From the NCBI GenBank assembly GCA_017435245.1, contig JAFSFK010000199.1, positions 1-25,902 of the forward strand: a DNA stretch of 25,902 bases. Direction: 5' to 3'. The DNA is from Oscillospiraceae bacterium. GTDB lineage: Bacteria > Bacillota > Clostridia > Oscillospirales > Oscillospiraceae. Shown piece by piece: positions 8,108 to 16,820 of this stretch. Position numbers and translations under genes: made by a program. How positions within the stretch are numbered: the first letter of the stretch is position 1; each line of letters begins with the position of its first letter. A model generated the notes under the pieces. The model made no database searches. It was not told the DNA's origin and saw only the letters and a list, made by a program, of their open reading frames with translations.

Positions 8108-10144
8108 ATGGCAACAAAGATCGGCCCTAAAATAGGGATAGACGGCGAGGCCGAATACCGAAAACAGATGGAGCAAATCATTCAGCAAGCGAAGACCCTT
8201 GATGCTGAAATGAAGTCGCTCACAACGTCATTCGATAAAGAGGCCAGTGCTCAGGAAAAGGCCCGTGCCACAAGTGAACAACTGAATAAGCAGATCGAGA
8301 ACCAAAAGAACCTGATTTCAGAGCTTGAAAAAATGGTTGCCCGGTCTGCGGAGGCTACCGGCGAAAACAGCACGTCTACTCTGAAATGGAAACAACAGCT
8401 TGCCAATGCCCGTACTGAACTGAACAACATGGAGCATGGTCTTGATGAAGCGACCGAGAAAACGAATGTTTTCGGGGAAACGCTGAAAGCCATGGTCACC
8501 AAAGAAGCCGTAATTGGCGGTCTGAAAGCCATTGCCAATGGCTTTATTGCTGTCGGAAAAGCGTGCGTTTCTATCGGCAAAGATGTTGTTATGGCCTACG
8601 CTGATTTCGAGCAGTTGGAGGGCGGCGTACAAAAGCTGTTTGGTGAGGATAGCGCAAAGGCTGTTATTCGGAATGCGGAACAGGCGTACAAATCTGCCGG
8701 TCTGTCGATGAACGAGTACATGGAAACCGTTACCGGGTTTTCTGCCTCGCTCATTTCTTCCATGGGAGGAAACACGCAAGCGGCGGTCGAGGTCGCTGAC
8801 CGTGCCATCCGGGATATGTCCGACAATGCCAATACCTTTGGTACGGATATGCAGAGCATCCAGAATGCTTATGCGGGATTCGCCAAAGGTCAGTATACCA
8901 TGCTGGACAACCTGAAATTAGGGTATGGCGGTACGAAAACCGAGATGGAGCGGCTTATCGCAGATGCCGCCAAAATGACCGATATACAGGCAGAGCTGGG
9001 CGTAACGGTAGACGGTACGAGCCTGTCCTTTGAAAACATCATAAACGCAATATCTGTCATGCAACAGAGTATGAACATTGCGGGTACTACGGCGAACGAA
9101 GCAATGGGTACGATATCGGGTTCAATCGGGATGCTGAAAAGCTCCTTTGAAAACCTGAAAATCGGGCTGGGTACGGACACGGCAGATATTGATATGCTCC
9201 TGAACAATGTTGTGGAATCATTCCAAGCTGTCGTGAATAATGTACAGCCCATTGTGCAGAGGCTGATAGATTATATACCGAAGTTGTTTGAAGCTGTCGC
9301 CCCCACGATTGAGGCAATGTTGCCTCAGTTATTGGACACGGCGACAAAACTGTTCAACAGTCTGCTTGATACGTTTATCAGGTGCATCCCCCAGCTTATC
9401 CCGGTGGCTGTTCAGGCTGTGACAACGATCATGAACACGCTGATTCAGAACATCCCCCTGTTGGTGGATGCGGCTGTACAGCTTATCCTTGCTCTGGCAA
9501 ATGGGCTGATTGAAGCTCTCCCCTACCTGATGGAGCAAGCCCCGATTATCATTGCCGCCATTGCAACGGCTTTGATTAAGAATTTCCCGAAGATCATAGA
9601 AACGGGCGTAAAGCTCATTGAAGCTCTGATAAAGGGCTTGCTGTCTATGTTGGGGAATGTGGGCGAGGCCATGGGGCAGATCGGCAAGAGCATAGCCAAT
9701 GTTGCCGGGGATTTGGTGAAATCTGCGCTCAACTGGGGGCGTGACATGATCGGAAATCTGGCGAGCGGTATCATTGAGAAAGCGAGGGCTGTTTATTCAG
9801 CCATCAAAGATGTTGCCCACAGTATCTGGAGCCTGTTGCATTTCTCCGAACCGGAAGAAGGCCCACTGAAAGATTTCAATGACTATGGCCCGGACATGAT
9901 GAAGACCTTTGCGGCAGGAATCAGGAAGAATGCCTACCTTGTCGAGGATGCGGCAAGACAGGCGGCGTCCGGGGCTTCGCTGGCTCTGAATGCTGGCGTA
10001 GCTGGTGGCGGGAATGCCTACAACTATGGAGGTTTCCAGTTTGCCATATACCAGCAACCCGGGGAGGATTCCGATGCGCTTGTTGATCGGATTATGTACC
10101 GTATACAGGACAAAATTGATTCGCAAAAGGCGGTGTTTGCATGA
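8108..10144 (+). CDS. Tape measure protein
   Basis: A 678 aa protein that sets tail length and is ejected with the DNA. Residues 1 to about 120 are a coiled coil rich in E, Q, K and A. Residues about 150-390 carry the ALA-rich segments typical of tail length determinators (SMGGNTQAAVEVADRAI, DMSDNANTFGTDM). Residues about 395-520 are strongly hydrophobic helices, with many repeats of the 'IPQLIP...' and 'ALIKGLL...' type, likely to cross the host membrane. The end is GLA-rich (FAAGIRKNAYLVEDAA). By the rule of about 0.15 nm per residue the tail would be about 100 nm long. Confidence 0.93.
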   Translation: MATKIGPKIGIDGEAEYRKQMEQIIQQAKTLDAEMKSLTTSFDKEASAQEKARATSEQLNKQIENQKNLISELEKMVARSAEATGENSTSTLKWKQQLANARTELNNMEHGLDEATEKTNVFGETLKAMVTKEAVIGGLKAIANGFIAVGKACVSIGKDVVMAYADFEQLEGGVQKLFGEDSAKAVIRNAEQAYKSAGLSMNEYMETVTGFSASLISSMGGNTQAAVEVADRAIRDMSDNANTFGTDMQSIQNAYAGFAKGQYTMLDNLKLGYGGTKTEMERLIADAAKMTDIQAELGVTVDGTSLSFENIINAISVMQQSMNIAGTTANEAMGTISGSIGMLKSSFENLKIGLGTDTADIDMLLNNVVESFQAVVNNVQPIVQRLIDYIPKLFEAVAPTIEAMLPQLLDTATKLFNSLLDTFIRCIPQLIPVAVQAVTTIMNTLIQNIPLLVDAAVQLILALANGLIEALPYLMEQAPIIIAAIATALIKNFPKIIETGVKLIEALIKGLLSMLGNVGEAMGQIGKSIANVAGDLVKSALNWGRDMIGNLASGIIEKARAVYSAIKDVAHSIWSLLHFSEPEEGPLKDFNDYGPDMMKTFAAGIRKNAYLVEDAARQAASGASLALNAGVAGGGNAYNYGGFQFAIYQQPGEDSDALVDRIMYRIQDKIDSQKAVFA

Positions 10145-10839
10145 TCTGGTGGCATGGTGTCAGTAGTGACGATGTGCAACTGATTGTAGAGCGGTTTCCT
10201 GATGTGTATATACCGGCGAGGAAACAGGAAAAGATTTCCGTACCCGGTCGGAACGGTGATGTTCTGATACAGCAGGATGCTTTCGAGAACGTGGCACAGA
10301 GGTATGAAATACACATTTCTGCAGAAAAGGCGAAAGTCCCCCGTATTGCCCGTCTGGTAGCGGAATGGCTGTGCGTGAAGGGCTACCAGCGTTTGGAGGA
10401 TTCCTATTTTCTGGATTCATTCAGGCTGGCTAATTTCGCTGGCAGTTTAGAGATTGAAAACATCCTTAACCGATTCGGCAAGGCGGCAATCGAGTTCGAT
10501 TGCAAGCCGCAGAGGTTTCTGCATGTCGGTGAGGAAATAACCACATTTACCGGGGCTGGAAGAATCATAAACCCGACCCCGTTTGCTTCTGCCCCGCTCA
10601 TAAAGGTGACAGGGAGCGGGAGCGGGACAGTTACCATAGGCGATACCACAATCAGTCTGACGGGGATTTCCGAATATGTGATGCTGGACAGTGATATTCA
10701 GGATGCCTACAAGGGCACGGAGAATAAGAACAGCACCATGACAGGGAGTTTCCCGAAGATCGAGAGCGGCGAGCAGGTGGTGTCCTTTACCGGTGGCATT
10801 ACCGGTCTGGAAATAACGCCGAGGTGGTGGACGTTGTGA
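10141..10839 (+). CDS. Distal tail protein (Dit)
   Basis: A 232 aa protein overlapping the tape measure stop by four bases (ATGA). It starts with MIWWHGVSSDDVQLIVERFPDVYIPARKQEKISVPGR, the beta-sheet entry of the siphovirus tail component family (PF05709). The middle has the 'EIENILNRFGKAAIEFDCKPQRFL' stretch that closes the N-terminal ring domain. Dit forms the hexameric hub between the tail tube and the baseplate and is followed, as here, by Tal. Its start codon position is fixed by the overlap with the preceding stop. Confidence 0.85.
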   Translation: MIWWHGVSSDDVQLIVERFPDVYIPARKQEKISVPGRNGDVLIQQDAFENVAQRYEIHISAEKAKVPRIARLVAEWLCVKGYQRLEDSYFLDSFRLANFAGSLEIENILNRFGKAAIEFDCKPQRFLHVGEEITTFTGAGRIINPTPFASAPLIKVTGSGSGTVTIGDTTISLTGISEYVMLDSDIQDAYKGTENKNSTMTGSFPKIESGEQVVSFTGGITGLEITPRWWTL

Positions 10840-12776
10840 GATTGTTTGCATCAACGGCTACATCGTTTCTGACAAATGGGCTGGGTATTTTATCCGATGC
10901 TGTTTCTGCTATCGTCAGCCAAGAGCTAAATGGGCAGTATGAGTTGAAGATACAATACCCGGTTTTCGGTATTCATGCGGAAGAGATCGAGCAGAGAAGC
11001 ATAATCACAGCGAAGCCTGACCGAATGAGTGATGAACAGCCTTTCAGGGTGTACCGTGTGACAAAGCCGCTGAATGGCATCTTTACCATTTATGCCCGGC
11101 ATCTGGCCTACGATTTGGGCGGTATAGTTGTCAATCCGTTCACGGCATCCACTTTGGGGGATGCGCTGACGGGGCTTGTCTCCAATGCGGTAACAACATG
11201 CCCGTTCACCTTCAATTCCGACAAGACGGTGGCAACCGGCTTCACTGTGGAGGTTCCGAAAAGCATTTGGAGCCTACTCGGAGGGACGGACGGCTCTGTT
11301 CTGGATGTGTACCGGGGCGAATGGGAGTTCAACGGCTATTCCTGCTATCTGTGGAATCAGAGAGGGCAGAACCGGGGCGTTACGATCAGGTATGGAAAGA
11401 ACATGACCGGGTACGAACAGGACTTGGATGCGTCAGGGATTTATACCGGCGTATATCCGTATTACAGCATGAACGGCACTGTTGTCACGCTGACGGAGAA
11501 GGTCATAAACGTTTCCGGGACGTTCGATTTTGTGCGGATTCTGTCGCTTGATCTGACAGACCGGTTTGAGAATACCCCGACCGAAGCACAGCTCAGGTCG
11601 GCGGCACAGAGTTATATCAACAGCAACGAGCTTGGCACTCCTGAAATTTCGTGGCGTGTGGAATTTGTACAGCTTGAATTGGCGGCAGAGTATGAGGACA
11701 GGGCGTTCCTTGAAAAGATTGTCCTCGGGGATTCTGTCACAGTGGAATTTGAGAAGTACGGTACGCACGCAACGGCAAGGGCTGTGGCGGTCGAGTTCAA
11801 CGTCCTGCTTGATCGGTACGAGACTATAACGCTCGGAAAAGTGAAAGCGAATATGGCGACCACTATTGCGGCTCAGGAAAAGGAAATTGCAGAAAAGCCG
11901 TCAATCACCTTGACGGAGGCGATTGCGAGAAGTCTTTCCGATTCCATCCTGAATGCTTTGGGCGGTTGTGTACGTCTGCTGGACACCAACAATGACGGCA
12001 TGGCTGATGAGCTGTACATAGCGGATAATGTAGACCCGGCTCAGGCTGTGAAGGTCTGGCGGTGGAACTATCAGGGATGGGCGGCATCTGTGAATGGTTA
12101 CAATGGCCCGTTCACGATGGGTGCCACTCTGGAAGATGGATTGCTGGCAGATTTCGTGACGGCTGCACATCTGGTAGCGGGAACGATTGCCAGTGCGGAC
12201 GGGACGAGCTTTTACCTTAATCTGGATGAAAACGTGCTCCGCATGGCTCAGGTCACGGAGATGCAGACAACCCTTACCGGGAGCATTGCCGATGCTCTGG
12301 ATGATGCGAAGGACTATGCGGATGCGGCTGTGGCTAATGAAGCATCGGTTACTGATGGGAAGATCGCAACCGAAGCGGCGAACCGTGATTCTGCAATAGC
12401 GGATGCTACGGGCGGCATAGCGGATCACATTGATGAGGTAGAAGCAAATGTCAATTCTGCGCTTATCCCCATGAATGAACTCCTGCAATATATTCAGGTC
12501 GGTAACATCGGCACAGATTTAGACCCGCAGTACGGTGTGAAGATCGGGAAAGTTGACCTTACGACAGCATTCAAGTCTGTATTTACGGCAACGGCTTTGG
12601 AGTTCTACGAGAGCAATGTGCGGACGGCGTTTCTGTCCAACCAGAAGTTGAATGCTACCACTCTCCGTGCGGCGGCTCTGGAATTGGTCGAGAGTGCGAA
12701 CATGGCAGATGAAACGGCTGTTGACTGGCTCATAACGCTGGACAACGGCTTTACGGTCAAGTATGTGGGGAGTTAA
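10836..12776 (+). CDS. Tail-associated protein Tal (prophage endopeptidase tail type)
   Basis: A 646 aa hub protein at the tail tip that contacts the cell envelope. The N-terminal half matches the prophage tail family (PF06605): RLFASTATSFLTNGLGILSDAVSAIVSQE, then YELKIQYPVF, then 'ARHLAYDLGGIVVNPF'. The frame has GTG codons at 10824 and 10827. GTG 10836, which overlaps the Dit stop as GTGA and gives MRLFAS, is preferred. Residues about 383-390 form a calcium-loop-like DTNNDGMADE motif followed by an alanine-rich helical stretch. The C-terminal part has coiled-coil features typical of the stalk that carries receptor-binding parts. Confidence 0.85.
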   Translation: MRLFASTATSFLTNGLGILSDAVSAIVSQELNGQYELKIQYPVFGIHAEEIEQRSIITAKPDRMSDEQPFRVYRVTKPLNGIFTIYARHLAYDLGGIVVNPFTASTLGDALTGLVSNAVTTCPFTFNSDKTVATGFTVEVPKSIWSLLGGTDGSVLDVYRGEWEFNGYSCYLWNQRGQNRGVTIRYGKNMTGYEQDLDASGIYTGVYPYYSMNGTVVTLTEKVINVSGTFDFVRILSLDLTDRFENTPTEAQLRSAAQSYINSNELGTPEISWRVEFVQLELAAEYEDRAFLEKIVLGDSVTVEFEKYGTHATARAVAVEFNVLLDRYETITLGKVKANMATTIAAQEKEIAEKPSITLTEAIARSLSDSILNALGGCVRLLDTNNDGMADELYIADNVDPAQAVKVWRWNYQGWAASVNGYNGPFTMGATLEDGLLADFVTAAHLVAGTIASADGTSFYLNLDENVLRMAQVTEMQTTLTGSIADALDDAKDYADAAVANEASVTDGKIATEAANRDSAIADATGGIADHIDEVEANVNSALIPMNELLQYIQVGNIGTDLDPQYGVKIGKVDLTTAFKSVFTATALEFYESNVRTAFLSNQKLNATTLRAAALELVESANMADETAVDWLITLDNGFTVKYVGS

Positions 12777-12782
12777 AGAGAT

Positions 12783-14537
12783 ATGGCTACATTAACAGCG
12801 GCATGCATCTATAACGGCTATAATGCTTTCAACCCACAGGGCTATGGTAGTGCCAGTGCGGCATGGTATGGCTGGAACAGTAAATACGGTTCGCAATATG
12901 GCTATGTCGGTTTGAGGTCGAGCGGGTCATTACGTTACGCTTTTGTGTACAGATTCGTCACTCCGTCATGGAGCGGCACATTCCAGTCTGTAACAATCAC
13001 ATGCAAGCTGACGGAAGAACTCGCATCAATCAACAGAACCATTTATGCGTCCCTCACGACAACTGACCCAACATCGAGCACAACACTCTATACGACAAGC
13101 ACCCTGCCGTCTGATTCTGGAAGGTTGGAGGCATGGAACGTCAATGTTGTGGCCGGGCAGACATCTGACCTGACCGTAACCTTCAATACGTCAGCCCTGC
13201 AGAAGAACAAGACGTATTATTTCGTCTTGTCTCCGCAACCGCTCATTTCGGGGTATACGTCTAACTATATCACAATTGCGGATGCGTCATTCTCTGCCAC
13301 CATATCTTATGATGCGGCGGCTTCTGTTATTTCTGCGTCCAATGGATATATTGGCTCCGTAGTACCCATCACTCTGACGAATGATGGCCTTACCCACACA
13401 CTGGCGTACCAGTTCAATGGCGGCTCATGGGTGAGTATTGGCTCTACAACGTCCAGTTCGTATTCGTGGACTCCACCGAACAGTTTGCTGTCGCAGATAC
13501 CTTCTGCGACAAGTGCGAGTTGTAAGCTCAGATGTGTTTCGAGTGGAGGAACAACGACCTGCGATATTACCCTGTACGTAGCGGATTCCGTAAAGCCGTC
13601 CATCACATCCAGTTCCAAAACCTGTGTGAACGACAATGCGACCGTTAATTCGTGGGGAATTTATTTGCAGAATTTCTCAAAGATTCGGGTGCAGTTTGCG
13701 GCATCTGCGAGTTATTCCACAATAGCGTCATGGAGGATTGAGGCAGGGGCGGTCACGTTCTCTGCGGACAATCTTTCGTCTGCATCGGTGACGGTTAATG
13801 AGCTTTCTGACATTCTGGTAGCGGCGGCAACATATAGCGTATCAATTACGGTAACGGATGCAAGGGGAAGAACTGCAACGGCTTCGCTTGGCTCCTATAC
13901 GGTACAGGCTTATGCGGCTCCATCCGCAACGAATGTTTCTGTTTACCGTTGCCTGTCAGATGGAACGGCAGACGATGAGAACGGTACATATCTGTATGCC
14001 ATAGCGACACAGGTTTATTCTCAGGTTGGCTCAAATACCTGTTCAATGCAGTTCCAGTACAAAGAGAGATCGGCGGCGAACTATACATCTGTCTCCCTGA
14101 CAAGCGGAGTAGGGCTTATCACCGGAGGCGGCAATATTGATGTTCTGAAATCATATACCGCCCGGATATGCATTACGGACAGCCTGAATACCGTTTACGT
14201 ATCTGTCGTGATTTCTTCACAGTCCGTGGCATTCAACCTGAAACCGTCTGCTGACGGCGGTGCGGCTTTCGGTATGTATGCACAGGACGATGAGGTATTG
14301 GAGCTTGCGGCCTCATGGTCTTTGCGGGTGAATGATATTTCCAAAATCCTGTTTCAGAGCGTGACGCTGAAAGCTGTGCTGTTGCAGATGATTTACCCGG
14401 TCGGCAGTTATTTCTTTACGTCTGTGAGCTATGCGAATTCAGCGGCGGTCAATGCCGCTTTGGGTTTGGATTCGACAGATGCGTATTGGCAGAGCGTGTC
14501 CGGGCAGTTCACAAACTGCTGGCACAGAATTAGTTGA
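12783..14537 (+). CDS. Baseplate or tail-fibre structural protein (DUF859-like)
   Basis: A 584 aa protein very rich in S, T, A and Y with many beta strands, resembling DUF859-type minor structural proteins of Gram-positive siphophages. Repeated strand patterns such as 'SGTFQSVTITCKL', 'TYSVSITVTDARGRTATASLGSY' and 'KSYTARICITDS' suggest a stack of immunoglobulin-like domains at about residues 60-460. Near the end lies MIYPVGSYFFTS, the short hook motif common at fibre and baseplate C-terminal ends. Such proteins often contact host surface glycans. It starts seven bases after the Tal stop. Confidence 0.65.
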   Translation: MATLTAACIYNGYNAFNPQGYGSASAAWYGWNSKYGSQYGYVGLRSSGSLRYAFVYRFVTPSWSGTFQSVTITCKLTEELASINRTIYASLTTTDPTSSTTLYTTSTLPSDSGRLEAWNVNVVAGQTSDLTVTFNTSALQKNKTYYFVLSPQPLISGYTSNYITIADASFSATISYDAAASVISASNGYIGSVVPITLTNDGLTHTLAYQFNGGSWVSIGSTTSSSYSWTPPNSLLSQIPSATSASCKLRCVSSGGTTTCDITLYVADSVKPSITSSSKTCVNDNATVNSWGIYLQNFSKIRVQFAASASYSTIASWRIEAGAVTFSADNLSSASVTVNELSDILVAAATYSVSITVTDARGRTATASLGSYTVQAYAAPSATNVSVYRCLSDGTADDENGTYLYAIATQVYSQVGSNTCSMQFQYKERSAANYTSVSLTSGVGLITGGGNIDVLKSYTARICITDSLNTVYVSVVISSQSVAFNLKPSADGGAAFGMYAQDDEVLELAASWSLRVNDISKILFQSVTLKAVLLQMIYPVGSYFFTSVSYANSAAVNAALGLDSTDAYWQSVSGQFTNCWHRIS

Positions 14538-14551
14538 AGGGGGACTAAAAA

Positions 14552-15133
14552 TTGGACTACATCAAAAGCATAAACCTTGATCTGAATGCCGTGCCCGTTC
14601 CTCTATTCGTGAAAGCGAAACAGGGGGATGCGGTACACAGGAAGATCGCAATTACCCTGTTGATGGATGGGCAACCGGCGACCATTTCAGGCGTAGCGTC
14701 CTATCAGTTCCGGGTGCATAAGATGGACGGCAATGCCGTCATTCTGGACGGTGACGGATCAGCGGCTCCTATCGAGCTGTCGAACAGTGTTTATACCGTC
14801 ACATTGTCGGAACAGTGCCTTGCTGTTGCCGGGAGGACACCCTGCGATTTCGTCCTTCTGGATTCGTCAGGGAATGCGCTGTCTACGGCAAATTTCTATC
14901 TGGACATCATGCCGATGCCCGATATTGCGAGCATCATCGAGAGTTCCACAGAATGGCAACGGCTCATGGATGCAATAGAACAGGCAGAACAGTACGGTGA
15001 GGTTGCGGCATTCAGGACGTACAACGGGGATTTCCAGTATACGCTTGACGGCGAGACATGGATAACGATTTGCCCTGTTTCGGATTTCGCAGGTACAATA
15101 ACCAATGCGGAGATTGACGCATTGTTTGAATGA
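14552..15133 (+). CDS. Baseplate upper protein-like (BppU N-terminal domain)
   Basis: A 193 aa protein whose first 120 residues fit the BppU N-terminal domain: a basic entry, GDAVHRKIAITLLMDGQPATISG, then 'YQFRVHKMDG' and 'YTVTLSEQCLAVAGRTPCDFVLLD'. A final segment has the coiled IESSTEWQRLMDAIEQAEQYGE and a small C-terminal cap ending ITNAEIDALFE. The start codon is TTG at 14552, preceded by GAAGGGGG and seven bases, with no better ATG. BppU domains anchor receptor-binding proteins to the Dit ring. The ending is shared with the gene at 15341. Confidence 0.75.
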   Translation: MDYIKSINLDLNAVPVPLFVKAKQGDAVHRKIAITLLMDGQPATISGVASYQFRVHKMDGNAVILDGDGSAAPIELSNSVYTVTLSEQCLAVAGRTPCDFVLLDSSGNALSTANFYLDIMPMPDIASIIESSTEWQRLMDAIEQAEQYGEVAAFRTYNGDFQYTLDGETWITICPVSDFAGTITNAEIDALFE

Positions 15134-15149
15134 GAAAGGAGCAAAAAAG

Positions 15150-15329
15150 ATGGTAACGAATGCAGGACATGCAGGAACCACAATCACCACGGGCTGGGAT
15201 TTGCGGGGGCTTTCCACTGATACCAAGCCCACCGGGGATGAAGTGCCGAACGGCTCTACCTTCCTCGAGATGGACACCGGGAATGTGTATGCTTTCGACA
15301 AAGCCAATACTCAGTGGCGGCAGTTGTGA
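15150..15329 (+). CDS. Small tail or baseplate accessory protein
   Basis: A 59 aa protein with GAAAGGAG right before the ATG. The sequence has beta-type patterns (TITTGWDLRGLS, FLEMDTGNVYAFDKAN) and ends TQWRQL. These resemble the short 'd..tg..y.fd..n..W' domains found in phage fibre tips and cell-surface contact domains. It lies between the BppU-like gene and a similar small protein, so it is probably a small baseplate part, but no named family is clear. Confidence 0.55.
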   Translation: MVTNAGHAGTTITTGWDLRGLSTDTKPTGDEVPNGSTFLEMDTGNVYAFDKANTQWRQL

Positions 15330-15340
15330 GGTGAAAGACA

Positions 15341-15568
15341 ATGTTTGACCCTGTAACCTATATCCTCGCCAAAAATGCTGGTGGTGGCGGTTCGTCTGGT
15401 GGCTACAAAGGTTCTGTAGCATCTGCCGAAAGCCTCCCTGCCTCTGGTAGCAAAGGCGACATGTACCTTGTCAGTGACGAGGGTATTTTCTACGTCTACG
15501 ACAGCGGATGGTCTGCTGTCAGAGAGACGGCAATCACAAACGCTCAGATTGATGCACTTTTTGAATGA
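15341..15568 (+). CDS. Small tail protein with glycine linker and ITNAQIDALFE end
   Basis: A 75 aa protein, start ATG with GAGGTGAAAGACA before it. Residues 14-21 form a glycine and serine hinge, followed by a beta domain ('GDMYLVSDEGIFYVYDSGW') like those in fibre-tip domains of other phages. The C-terminus ITNAQIDALFE is almost identical to that of the BppU-like gene at 14552-15133. It ends 16 bases before the DGR target gene, so it is probably part of the same baseplate. Confidence 0.55.
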   Translation: MFDPVTYILAKNAGGGGSSGGYKGSVASAESLPASGSKGDMYLVSDEGIFYVYDSGWSAVRETAITNAQIDALFE

Positions 15569-15584
15569 AGGGAGAATATAAATA

Positions 15585-16766
15585 ATGGCATTCCTTGATT
15601 ACCCCGGCCTGACCCGGTTCAAAAATTGGCTGGACAGAACCTATATGAAAATCAGCCCCACAAGCTGGGCACAGATTAAACGAGAGCTTGACCTTGGACA
15701 TGGCCCTACCATTCTCCCGGTCGGTTCTCAGATTGCGGACACATGGGCGAAGGATGCGAACAACAGCTATTCCGCTCCGTGGGATGTCGTTCATTATGAT
15801 GCCGCTGGCAACATGGCTCTGAACTGGCACTATGCCATTCCTGACGGCATTCCGTTTGATGCCCCGGAGGCTATCTACTATGCTCCGTCTGGCGGTCTGG
15901 CGGCTGGAACCTATCATATCTTGATTGGAACAGCCTACGGCACTGGATGGGACACCGCAAAGGCAATTCAGTTCACGCTTACCGAGGCCATGGACGAGGG
16001 CGACCAGCTCTATATTGAGTGCGGTACCAACAATGCCAATGACCCGACCAACGGCAGAGCGTGGAATGTGTATGCTCAGGGCAGTACCACCAGCAAGCAG
16101 AGCGGCACGACCAGCAACGGCACGGGCGGCACGGAACTCGGCACTATCGGTGCTGTGAATGTTCATAGAACCAATGGCAATCTGAATGCGATTTCCCGTG
16201 TTGTCTATGGTTCGGGCAGATGGAAGGAATCTGCAATCCGTCAGTGGCTGAACAGTTCTGCGGCGGCTGGTGCATGGTGGACACCGCAGAATGGATGGGA
16301 CAGACCCCCGTCTGTGCATGGAAGTGTCAGAGGATTCCTTGCCGGGTGCGATTCGGATTTCCTGAACATTCTGGAAACCGTCACCGTTACCACCGCTCTG
16401 AACACGCAGGAAGGGTTTGCGGAGACTACCGAAACCACGCAGGACAAGATTTTCCTGCCTTGTCTGGAAAACTGGTACATCAATCCCCAGCTTGCGGGTG
16501 AGGGTGACGAGTGGGACTACTACAAGGCTCTTGCTCAGGAAGCGGGGCTTGCCGGGAAGTTCCAGCAGGGACAGACCTACGAAATCTTGAAGAAATACCG
16601 GGTAGACGCAACTACCTCTGCTGTCTACGTGTGGTTGCGCTCCTGCAATCGTGGCGGCGCCAACATTGCGTGGTATGTCTACGACAGTGGCGGCGTCAAC
16701 AACCACACCTACGCCTACTATGCGTATAGGGGTTGCCCGGCCTGTATAATCAAAAAATCGGCATAA
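15585..16766 (+). CDS. DGR target tail protein with C-terminal variable domain
   Basis: A 393 aa tail protein and the diversified protein of the retroelement. The start MAFLDYPGLTRFKNWLDRTY is typical of phage fibre anchors. The middle (residues about 205-300) has the ESAIRQWLNS and FLAGCDSDFLNILE stretches typical of DUF6273-like domains. The C-terminal part from about residue 344 is the variable repeat. It carries the WLRSCNRG and RGCPAC motifs of a C-type-lectin-like fold that holds ligand-binding residues. Codons 348, 358, 361, 364, 366, 367, 370, 374-376, 379, 381 and 386 differ from the template. It likely binds a host receptor. Confidence 0.88.
   Translation: MAFLDYPGLTRFKNWLDRTYMKISPTSWAQIKRELDLGHGPTILPVGSQIADTWAKDANNSYSAPWDVVHYDAAGNMALNWHYAIPDGIPFDAPEAIYYAPSGGLAAGTYHILIGTAYGTGWDTAKAIQFTLTEAMDEGDQLYIECGTNNANDPTNGRAWNVYAQGSTTSKQSGTTSNGTGGTELGTIGAVNVHRTNGNLNAISRVVYGSGRWKESAIRQWLNSSAAAGAWWTPQNGWDRPPSVHGSVRGFLAGCDSDFLNILETVTVTTALNTQEGFAETTETTQDKIFLPCLENWYINPQLAGEGDEWDYYKALAQEAGLAGKFQQGQTYEILKKYRVDATTSAVYVWLRSCNRGGANIAWYVYDSGGVNNHTYAYYAYRGCPACIIKKSA
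16615..16745 (+). repeat. DGR variable repeat (VR)
   Basis: These 131 bases match the template repeat at 17321-17448 over the whole length. All substitutions, about 15, occur where the template has A: seven to T, five to G and three to C. Template G, C and T are unchanged. VR is three bases longer, within an AAC run. The 3' end, GGGGTTGCCCGG followed by CCTGT, is the likely initiation of mutagenic homology (IMH). Confidence 0.93.
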
Positions 16767-16777
16767 TCGTCAATAAT

Positions 16778-16801
16778 CCCCGCCGCACACCTGCGGCGGG
16801 G
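16778..16801 (+). other. Perfect 10-bp hairpin downstream of VR
   Basis: CCCCGCCGCA (16778-16787) pairs perfectly with TGCGGCGGGG (16792-16801) around a four-base loop (CACC). It begins 12 bases after the target gene stop and 32 bases after the VR end. No T-run follows. In the Bordetella phage DGR a stem-loop or cruciform just downstream of the VR supports target recognition, so this is the likely counterpart. A transcript hairpin is the alternative. Confidence 0.7.
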
Positions 16802-16820
16802 TAACTCGGAGGCTAAAGAA

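Noticed and set aside
15534..16706. 390-codon frame on the minus strand opposite the DGR target
   Set aside because: Shadow of the target gene in an opposite frame; low-complexity translation and no ribosome site.
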